Source: a bacterium
GTDB taxonomy: Bacteria; Patescibacteriota; Saccharimonadia; Saccharimonadales; Saccharimonadaceae
Assembly: GCA_027451105.1 (NCBI GenBank)
Contig: DAIDKB010000044.1
Coordinates: 1-64,000 of the forward strand
Direction: 5' to 3'
Length of the DNA stretch: 64,000 bases
The position numbers were made by a program, and so were the translations under genes. Positions 58,028 through 64,000 of the stretch are shown one piece after another. Each line of letters opens with the position of its first letter. Within the stretch, counting starts at the first letter, position 1. A model generated the notes under the pieces. It was not told the DNA's origin and made no database searches. It saw only the letters and a list, made by a program, of their open reading frames with translations.

Positions 58028-59530
58028 ATGCGACGGGCAATTGAACAATTTATAGATAGTATTACGATGTATCGCGCGGTGTTGTACGGGCTTTACCTAA
58101 TGGTCGCAACGGCCATTGGTCTTAGTCTGTTCGGTCAGCTAAGCTTTACGCCAGGCGATTTAATTATCACGGCAGCGATTCTATTGGTAGCTTCGTATCT
58201 TATAAATCGATTATTTGCCTGGACCTTTTCAGTGCCATATAACCCCGAATCTTGGCAAATTACAGCCTTAATTATCTTCTTTTTGATATTTCCACAAAGT
58301 GATTTAAAAGGTTATTTAGATGTAGTGATTATTGCCGCTATTTCAATGGCCTCCAAATATATACTGGCGATTCGGGGCCGGCATATCTTTAACCCAGCGG
58401 CTGTCGCGGTTGCCATAGGCGGTCTATTGGGAGTGCTTGGTGCAACTTGGTGGATTGGTACATTGTATCTGTTGCCGGTGGTTATGATTGTCGGCTTCTT
58501 GTTGACCTGGAAGTTGCGCCATTTTTGGATGGTTGGTCTTTATATGTTTGCCAGCTTGGTGGTGGCAGCCATCTTGGCTCAGACAAGTGGACATAGCGTC
58601 GTGGAATCAATTAAGGGTGCAATTATATCGGGCCCGATGGTCTTTGCTGGCACGATTATGCTAACCGAGCCGTTGACCTCACCGACAACCAAGCGTGCCC
58701 AGATGTTTTTTGGCCTATTTGTAGGCGCCTTAACTGGTGGCCATTTAGGTTGGATATCAAAACCAGACGTGGCAATTTTAGTTGGCAACGTCTACGCCTT
58801 TATGCTTGGCGCGCGCCGATCGATTAGTCTTAAATATGCCGGGACCAGAGAGTTAGCGCCGACAGTACATGAGTTTTTGTTTAAGCCGACACATGCCTTA
58901 AAGTTTAAGCCTGGCCAATATATCGAGTTGACCTTACCGCATAGCGGTGCCGATGACCGCGGTACGCGTCGAGTTTTTTCGATTGCTTCGCGACCAGGCG
59001 CTGAATACTTGCGACTTGGTCTTGTTATGCCTGAAGTCGACCCTAGTACATTTAAACAAGTAATGGTTGGTCTTAAACCGGGCGCCGTGGTCCGTGCCAC
59101 TCAGGTTGGTGGTAGTTTTGTGCTGCCGCATAACCCCCGGAAACCACTTGTTTTTGTAGCCGGTGGTATTGGCATAACCCCTTTTCGAGCCATGCTCGAT
59201 GAACTTATCGAGAAAAACGAAAAACGACCGATTACCCTATTTTATGCAGTCCGCCGCCAAGAAGCCGCTGTTTATACTGATATTTTAAGTCAAGCCATCC
59301 GCACGATTGGTTTGCAAGTTGTTATCGTGGTGGCTGAACCACAAGCTGATTGGACTGGTGAGGCGGGTCGCTTGACGGTCGATACGATAGCTAAATACGT
59401 TCCTGACCTACCCGATAGTAGAGTTTACATATCTGGTCCAAATGCCATGGTCCAGGATTTTCGACGTGACCTAAGTAGCTATAATGTCAGTCCTATGGAT
59501 ATTGTGACCGACTACTTTACTGGCTATTAA
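58028..59530 (+). CDS. RnfD/NqrB-like membrane domain fused to ferredoxin-NADP reductase domain
   Basis: 500 aa; ATG touches the apbE stop. Residues 1-265 hold ~9 helices of the NQR2/RnfD/RnfE family: RHIFNPAAVAVAIGG (119-133) and LTEPLTSPTTKRAQMFFG (212-229), the latter equal to the T-D-P-(V/L)-T-x-x-T-T segment where Rnf/Nqr proteins carry covalent FMN (Thr220/221 here). Residues ~275-500 are a reductase of FNR type: RRVFSIASRPG (314-324, FAD), GGIGITPFRAML (~378-389, NAD(P)), and ISGPNAMVQDF near the end with Ser in place of the usual Cys-Gly-Pro. So electrons would go from NAD(P)H through FAD to membrane FMN and then to the exported FMN protein, in one polypeptide plus partner. Confidence 0.88.
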   Translation: MRRAIEQFIDSITMYRAVLYGLYLMVATAIGLSLFGQLSFTPGDLIITAAILLVASYLINRLFAWTFSVPYNPESWQITALIIFFLIFPQSDLKGYLDVVIIAAISMASKYILAIRGRHIFNPAAVAVAIGGLLGVLGATWWIGTLYLLPVVMIVGFLLTWKLRHFWMVGLYMFASLVVAAILAQTSGHSVVESIKGAIISGPMVFAGTIMLTEPLTSPTTKRAQMFFGLFVGALTGGHLGWISKPDVAILVGNVYAFMLGARRSISLKYAGTRELAPTVHEFLFKPTHALKFKPGQYIELTLPHSGADDRGTRRVFSIASRPGAEYLRLGLVMPEVDPSTFKQVMVGLKPGAVVRATQVGGSFVLPHNPRKPLVFVAGGIGITPFRAMLDELIEKNEKRPITLFYAVRRQEAAVYTDILSQAIRTIGLQVVIVVAEPQADWTGEAGRLTVDTIAKYVPDLPDSRVYISGPNAMVQDFRRDLSSYNVSPMDIVTDYFTGY

Positions 59531-59605
59531 TCATAAATGGCTGATAGAGAACCGGGGATGATAGTCTAGATTACTAGAAAAGCATAAATGTTATACTGAA
59601 TTGTA

Positions 59606-60094
59606 ATGCAAGATAATCCATACAACGAAGTACCCGCAGTACCCGTCCAGCCAGTATTAGCTAGCCCTCAGCCGGCCGCACCCGAGCCCGCTCAGGGACG
59701 TCCATTTTTAGCCGTCTTTTTCTTTAGTTTCGTCTGGGGTGTGTTTGGAGTTGATCGATTTTACCTTGGTAAGATTTGGACTGGTATTTTAAAGTTTTTG
59801 ACCTTTGGCGGTTACGGTATTTGGGCGATGATAGACTTATCGCAAATCATGTCTGGTGCGATGCGCGATAAGCAGGGTAACGAGATGGTTGATTACCAAA
59901 AATATAAAAAACTCGCCTCAAAAACTATGAAGGTTTTCTCGCTAGTAGTCGGTATAACAGTAGTAATAGTGGGCGCCGCGTTGTTTTATGCGATCTACAA
60001 TATAGTCACACAATTAATGCAAAACGGCACACTGAACAACCTCATCCCTGGTGGCCTGCAGATGCCCAACGTCAACCAGTTGCTCGGTTTATAG
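59606..60094 (+). CDS. TM2-domain membrane protein
   Basis: 162 aa. Pro/Ala-rich N-terminus (~1-30), TM2 domain at ~32-85 (FFFSFVWGVFGVDRFYLGKIWTGILKFLTFGGYGIWAMIDL in parts: GVFGVDRFYLG, GGYGIWAMIDL), third helix ~113-135. Function of TM2 proteins is not known. TATACT (59592-59597) ends 8 nt before the ATG and there is no SD (leaderless prediction). Confidence 0.9.
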   Translation: MQDNPYNEVPAVPVQPVLASPQPAAPEPAQGRPFLAVFFFSFVWGVFGVDRFYLGKIWTGILKFLTFGGYGIWAMIDLSQIMSGAMRDKQGNEMVDYQKYKKLASKTMKVFSLVVGITVVIVGAALFYAIYNIVTQLMQNGTLNNLIPGGLQMPNVNQLLGL

Positions 60095-60142
60095 ACTCTT
60101 GTCGATTGACCAATTACCAGCTTCGTTAGATAATGGGATGAC

Positions 60143-60688
60143 ATGACTATAGCAAAAAGAGCCATTATTATATTGGGCGCGATTTTACTCGGCGTTATGA
60201 CGCCTATGAGCGTCGTTTTGGCCCAGGATACTCCAATGACCGATGCACAGATTAATCAAATCAAATCAAGTTGTGTCGGCGCCAAGACCATCATGGCTCA
60301 GCTGCACGCTAATGACGCTTTGTTGCGAGTCAATCGTGGTCAAATGTATGAGTCAATGACGACCAAATTAATGAGCCGTTTTGATGATCGGGTTGATAGT
60401 AACCATCTTAACTCTAAATATTTAGTGTCGGTCGACCAGGATTACAACGATGCCTTGACGTCTTTTCGCAATGATTACCAGGTTTACGAAGAAAGTCTGT
60501 CGTCGGCTCTTAAGATTGATTGTACAAAAGAGCCAGTCTCGTTTTATGATGCTGTAGCCGATGCCCGCACAAAACGAGCTCAGGTGCATAACGATGTGGT
60601 AAAACTAAACCAAGACATTGATCAATACAAATCGACCTTTGAATCGTTTGTGACCGGGCTTTTAAACTTCACTGGGAATAGCAACTAA
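60143..60688 (+). CDS. Exported helical protein of unknown function
   Basis: 181 aa. Signal peptide ~1-28 (SVVLAQ|DTP), then almost wholly alpha-helical (DAQINQIKSSCVGAKTIMAQLHANDALLRVNRGQMYESM split by motif; QVHNDVVKLNQDIDQYKSTFESF) with two Cys (SSCVG, KIDCTKE). GATAAT (60129-60134) ends 8 nt before the ATG. Its stop overlaps the next ATG by one base, so the two gene products are likely partners. Family not recognised. Confidence 0.75.
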   Translation: MTIAKRAIIILGAILLGVMTPMSVVLAQDTPMTDAQINQIKSSCVGAKTIMAQLHANDALLRVNRGQMYESMTTKLMSRFDDRVDSNHLNSKYLVSVDQDYNDALTSFRNDYQVYEESLSSALKIDCTKEPVSFYDAVADARTKRAQVHNDVVKLNQDIDQYKSTFESFVTGLLNFTGNSN

Positions 60689-61083
60689 TGGATGAGAATA
60701 TTAAAACCGAAGCGGTAGAGGCGGTTCAGCCAGCCTTATCATTTTGGGATCAGCATCGCTACTTATTGTTGATTGCCATCGCTATTGCCATTGCTATGTT
60801 CCTTGTAAGTATCAGCATGGCTCTTTATAACAGCAGCGGGGCTGCTCAGCTTGATTTGAGTCGTCCAGGCTATAGCGCAGTGACTAGTCAAGCAGTCAAG
60901 AACGATAGTGACTTTGCGAACTATCCGAATACCGGTACGCTCGATAAGGCAGCGATTGATGAATTTAGAGGTCTCTATGACACGCAGGCAGCCAAGGCTA
61001 AAGCGGTGGACGCCTTTAGCGGTGATCCACTTGATCCAGCAGCCCTTGAGATTAACGCCCCGGCTACTCCAGCGCAGCAGTAA
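60688..61083 (+). CDS. Single-pass membrane protein, partner of 60143 protein
   Basis: 131 aa. Acidic cytoplasmic N-terminus (~1-22), helix ~26-46 (YLLLIAIAIAIAMFLVSISM), short exported tail rich in Ala/Asp. A PNTG string (residues ~79-82) is internal and not followed by a helix, so it is not a sortase signal. Ends back-to-back with murC, no space. Confidence 0.72.
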   Translation: MDENIKTEAVEAVQPALSFWDQHRYLLLIAIAIAIAMFLVSISMALYNSSGAAQLDLSRPGYSAVTSQAVKNDSDFANYPNTGTLDKAAIDEFRGLYDTQAAKAKAVDAFSGDPLDPAALEINAPATPAQQ

Positions 61084-62343
61084 CTAATTTTCTTGACTTA
61101 GCTTGGTGCGCAACCAGCTATCAATTGCGCCAGCCCCCATACCTAGCACTAATTTGCCCTCGCTGCGCGCTTTTTGAATAACATTCCAAAGCTCATCGTT
61201 AAAGTCGGCAATGTGGACGGATGATTTGTTGGTAATATTTTTAATTAAATCTTTAGGCTGAAGAATTGCTAGTTTTGGATCTTCACGTGACAGGTAAGTC
61301 GGTAGCCAATAGACATCCTCAGCTAACTCAAACTGGTCAGTGTATTTATCGCGCAGCTCGTGTTGTCGAACGTTTTGGTGTGGTTGGTAAATTAAAACGA
61401 TATGGTCGGATTGCTCGCGAGCCATCTGCAGAGTAGCGGCAATTTCGGCTGGATGATGACCGTAATCACTGTACAAATTATCGGCAAGCCTTTCAAAGCG
61501 TCGATCGGTGCCTGGAAATCTGGATAGAATATCGGTCGTATCTTGGTTGATGTCTAACCGTTTTAAAGCAATTTGGACCAAGGTTGCATTACGTCGGTTA
61601 TGTTGGCCGCCTACCTTGATATTTTCGTTAAGCTGAATTGGCTCAATTAGGCTCACTTGATTCTGATCGTAAAAAACTTCAGCATGCTGGTCATCCCAGG
61701 CAAAGACCTGATTGCTCTGGCGAGCGAATTGGCTAAATGCCTCAAGGTATTCTTCGTCGGTTGGATAGGTATCAGGATGATCATAATCAATTGAGGTAAT
61801 TAATGATAGATAGGGATGAAAATGTAGAAAGTTGCGATCAAATTCATCACATTCATAAACAAAAAAGCGACTGGCTGGATCAAACTTACCACTTGGTCCA
61901 AAACTAATCGTTGTGCCAATCGAATAGCTAAGTGGAACGCCAAGTTGCTGTAATGTCCAAATTAACATGCCGGTAGTAGTGGTCTTACCATGTGTGCCGG
62001 CAACAGCAATCAGCTGCAGTTTTTTCTCACTAATAATGTGGGCAAGCAACTCATCACGTTTTGCAATTTTGATACCTAGTTTTTTGGCTAGTACTAATTC
62101 GGGGTGATTGGCGGGTAGGGCGGCCGTATAGATTAGCCAGTCGACCGGCTGTTTGTCGTGATAGGTCTGTAGGAACTGGCCGTCTTGATCGCCAATGTGT
62201 ATTTCAATGCCAAGGGCCATTAAATTATCGGTCATTAGGCTTGTCGAGCGGTCCGAGCCGGCGACCTTATAACCTGCATCATGAGCGATTTCGGCCAGGG
62301 GTCCGATACCGACGCCACCTATGCCCGAAAAAAATATATTCAT
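61084..62343 (-). CDS. murC: UDP-N-acetylmuramate-L-alanine ligase (MurC-like Mur ligase)
   Basis: 419 aa. Adds L-Ala to UDP-MurNAc in peptidoglycan synthesis. MNIFFSGIGGVGIGPLAEIAHDAGYKVAGSD (parts: GIGGVGIGPLAEIA, VAGSD) is the MurC N-terminal Rossmann loop; AVAGTHGKTTTTGML (~112-126) is the ATP loop; YECDEFDRNFLHFHP and SIDYDHPDTYP carry the metal-binding Glu and His; the C-terminal domain has GTDRRFERL and YGHHPAEI. Shorter than most MurC (about 450-490). Mpl (tripeptide ligase) is an alternative but less likely. AGTATA on plus (TATACT on minus, 62356-62351) ends 7 nt before the ATG: leaderless prediction. Confidence 0.88.
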   Translation of the reverse strand: MNIFFSGIGGVGIGPLAEIAHDAGYKVAGSDRSTSLMTDNLMALGIEIHIGDQDGQFLQTYHDKQPVDWLIYTAALPANHPELVLAKKLGIKIAKRDELLAHIISEKKLQLIAVAGTHGKTTTTGMLIWTLQQLGVPLSYSIGTTISFGPSGKFDPASRFFVYECDEFDRNFLHFHPYLSLITSIDYDHPDTYPTDEEYLEAFSQFARQSNQVFAWDDQHAEVFYDQNQVSLIEPIQLNENIKVGGQHNRRNATLVQIALKRLDINQDTTDILSRFPGTDRRFERLADNLYSDYGHHPAEIAATLQMAREQSDHIVLIYQPHQNVRQHELRDKYTDQFELAEDVYWLPTYLSREDPKLAILQPKDLIKNITNKSSVHIADFNDELWNVIQKARSEGKLVLGMGAGAIDSWLRTKLSQEN

Positions 62344-62417
62344 ATCAATCAGTATATCACTTGCGGCTTTGGGGTGGGATATGGTCTAATAGACTAAGCA
62401 GTTAAAAGAAAATAAAC

Positions 62418-63632
62418 ATGTTTAAACGAACTATCTACCGGCTACTTGAAAGACGACACTTCTGGCGATATGTCAGCTTTTCAGAGGTAGCCGAATTATA
62501 CGCGTCACGGACTCTGCGGATTATCGGCATCAATATTGCCTCGGGCTTTGCATCGGTTTACCTGTATCAGACCGGTTACTCGCTGCAATCAATTATGCTG
62601 TTTTGGCTGGCTTATTACGCTTCAAACGCCATCATGAATTATTTCTCGGCCCACATCATAGCTTATTTTGGGCCCAAGCACGGTACATTGTTCAGTAACC
62701 TGCTTTATATACCCGCCATGGTAGCTTTGGGGTTGGTGCCAAATTATGGTCTACGGGCCATAATTATATGGGGTGTACTAAGCTCACTGTCGGCATGTTT
62801 GTACCAATTAAGCTATTTGGTAGAATTCTCTAAAGTTAAGAGTGTTGATCATGCTGGTAAAGAAATTGGTTTTATGAATATTCTTGAAAAGATTTCAATT
62901 GGCATGAGCCCAATTATCGGTGGATTAATCGCTCTGTTTTTTGGCGCCCAGGCAGTCATGATGATTGGAGCAGTTATTTTCGCCTTTTCAGCTATGCCAC
63001 TTTTAAGGACAGTCGAACAGACCAGAGTCCGCCAGCGTATTAAGTTTCGTGATTTGCCATATCGCACCATTTATCGCAGCCTGACGTCGCAACTTGGGGT
63101 TGGTGTCGATACGGTCGCAACCGGTACGGTTTGGAGCCTATTTATCGCTGCGGTTATATTTCCGCATCTGTCAAATAAAATTTATGTTAGCCTAGGTGCA
63201 TTATCGTCCGTGACAATCCTAGCGGCCATCGGCGTCTCTTACGCATACGGCCGGCTGATTGACCGCAACCGTGGCGGTGACTTGTTAAAGATCGCTGTGG
63301 TGGTTAACGCCCTCGTACATGCCTCGCGGCCATTTGCGAGCGGTATCGCATCGGTGGTTGGTACCAATGTAACTAACGAAATCGCCACAACTGGCATTAC
63401 GATGTCTTATATGCGTGGCCAGTTTGATACTGCTGATATATCGGGTCATCGTATCGTCTATCTGTCGATGTCGCAAATATTCGCTAGCTTTGGGGCGATT
63501 ATTGCTTGTCTAATTTTGCTAGTATGCTTAATGCTGTTCGGTGACGCGCAGGGTTTGCGCGGATTTTTCTTCATCGCCTCGGCCTGTGTACTGTTAACCG
63601 GTACCGCGCATTTTCACCTCTATAGAAAATAG
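62418..63632 (+). CDS. MFS-like 12-helix membrane protein
   Basis: 404 aa. Hydrophobic throughout with about twelve helices; FGPKHGTLFSN after helix 2-3 resembles motif A (G-x-x-x-D/G-x-x-G-R/K) only loosely and GKEIGFMNILEKISIGMSPIIGGLIALFFG looks like the helix-5 motif C region. YGRLIDRNRGG lies at the start of the second half. Substrate unknown. Divergent from murC. Confidence 0.75.
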   Translation: MFKRTIYRLLERRHFWRYVSFSEVAELYASRTLRIIGINIASGFASVYLYQTGYSLQSIMLFWLAYYASNAIMNYFSAHIIAYFGPKHGTLFSNLLYIPAMVALGLVPNYGLRAIIIWGVLSSLSACLYQLSYLVEFSKVKSVDHAGKEIGFMNILEKISIGMSPIIGGLIALFFGAQAVMMIGAVIFAFSAMPLLRTVEQTRVRQRIKFRDLPYRTIYRSLTSQLGVGVDTVATGTVWSLFIAAVIFPHLSNKIYVSLGALSSVTILAAIGVSYAYGRLIDRNRGGDLLKIAVVVNALVHASRPFASGIASVVGTNVTNEIATTGITMSYMRGQFDTADISGHRIVYLSMSQIFASFGAIIACLILLVCLMLFGDAQGLRGFFFIASACVLLTGTAHFHLYRK

Positions 63633-63674
63633 TCCTTATGTTATACTAATCTTAGTATTGATGGTGGGGTTTAG

Positions 63675-64000
63675 GTGGCTGACAAACGGCGAGTAGAACG
63701 AAGTATAAAGCAACTGCAACGGATTAAAACGTGGCAGTTAGTTATTTTGTTTATCTTATCCTGCTTTGTGGCGGCTACTTTTTTGCGACTTAATAACATT
63801 GGTATGGTAGAGCGACGGGCGGCAGTAGTTAGCGCTGATGATGCTGGCGACAAGGACGCAATCGTTAATAGATTGTATGATTTACAACGTTACGTTTCGG
63901 CTCATATGAACACCGACCTGGGTAAGGGTGTCTACCTAGAGTCAAGCTACAAACGCGACTATCAGGCCGCCATTGATGCCGCTGCTAACGATAGCAATCC
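63675..64000 (+). CDS. Single-pass membrane protein (3' end cut by window)
   Basis: Frame from GTG 63675 (GGTGGGG upstream) to the edge, 108 residues seen: basic N-terminus (MADKRRVERSIKQLQRIK), helix ~20-38 (LVILFILSCFVAATFL), LRLNNIGMVERRAAVVSADDAGD, then an outside helical part (NRLYDLQRYVSAHMNTDLGKGVYLE). No family recognised. Confidence 0.7.
   Translation, partial: MADKRRVERSIKQLQRIKTWQLVILFILSCFVAATFLRLNNIGMVERRAAVVSADDAGDKDAIVNRLYDLQRYVSAHMNTDLGKGVYLESSYKRDYQAAIDAAANDSN

Noticed and set aside
60688-61083. PNTG in the 131-aa protein as a sortase signal
   Set aside because: It lies mid-protein with no following hydrophobic helix or basic tail.
1-64000. TGA recoded to glycine (as in Absconditabacteria/Gracilibacteria)
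   Set aside because: TGA ends atpH and the sortase gene at the expected lengths, and no gene needs TGA readthrough.
1-64000. CRISPR array, rRNA operon or IS element
   Set aside because: No regularly spaced direct repeats, no rRNA-like sequence, and no transposase frame was seen.

Overview
The window looks like a chromosomal segment of a Candidatus Saccharibacteria (TM7/Patescibacteria) genome or a close CPR relative. This rests on the combination of a complete arginine deiminase operon, very many small-to-giant secreted proteins with one membrane anchor, an IPNTG surface protein next to a sortase, WxL-like and DUF916-like protein loci, and very tight gene packing with 1-4 nt overlaps. TGA is used as an ordinary stop (for example the sortase gene and atpH), so the code is table 11 and not the TGA=Gly code of Absconditabacteria/Gracilibacteria. 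Taxon assignment is inference; no 16S or other rRNA is present.

Layout. 1-2.1 kb: 3' part of a secreted transglycosylase-like protein and a membrane-anchored partner. 2.2-12.9 kb: surface glycan region (mannose-1-phosphate guanylyltransferase, phosphomannomutase-like HAD enzyme, a 1313-aa secreted multi-domain protein, a GT4 glycosyltransferase, a polyprenyl-phosphate sugar transferase, a Wzy/O-antigen-ligase-like protein) ending in a LexA-type DNA-binding domain without protease. 13-16.9 kb: IPNTG surface protein, terminator, sortase, CHASE-only sensor. 16.9-20.5 kb: surface locus A (two WxL-like proteins around a DUF916-like protein that carries a LysM domain). 20.6 kb: tRNA-Asn(GTT) with its own promoter and terminator. 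20.9-27.5 kb: b6-type cytochrome b, small enzymes, MsrA, Nramp-like transporter, two DUF488 genes (one truncated), a TMTC-like membrane protein. 27.5-32.3 kb: arcA-arcB-arcD-arcC behind a good promoter that overlaps an inverted repeat. 33.4-43.4 kb: surface locus B, seven co-oriented exported proteins including a 1.36-kaa giant and two tandem paralogues. 44.6-50.4 kb: a divergent F-type ATPase operon. 50.5-56.6 kb: a 38-aa prepilin-like peptide, aldo/keto reductase, hydrolase, AbrB-type regulator plus MFS exporter, DsbA-like protein, CBS/CNNM protein. 56.7-59.5 kb: a flavin electron-transfer module (FMN-binding protein, ApbE, RnfD/ferredoxin-reductase fusion). 59.6-64 kb: TM2 protein, small exported proteins, MurC, MFS-like protein and a cut-off gene.

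The two most unusual systems are energy-related. (1) The F-type operon has b, delta, alpha, gamma, beta and epsilon, but atpB (a) and a normal atpE (c) are missing. In their place is a 284-aa exported protein ending in a c-like hairpin with an RNP loop but no ion-binding carboxylate. Alpha has an altered P-loop, beta lacks its usual C-terminal tail and DELSEED, and epsilon has no helical domain. (2) The FMN_bind-ApbE-RnfD/FNR cassette, together with an orphan b6-type cytochrome b and a DsbA-like protein, suggests a membrane flavin/haem electron route in what is probably a reduced, host-dependent cell. Substrate-level ATP would come from the arginine deiminase pathway.

A window-wide regulatory pattern is also visible: at least nine genes have a -10-like hexamer ending only 6-9 nt before the start codon and no Shine-Dalgarno sequence, which predicts leaderless mRNAs. 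Other genes have good SD sequences and TTGACA-N17-TATAAT-type promoters.
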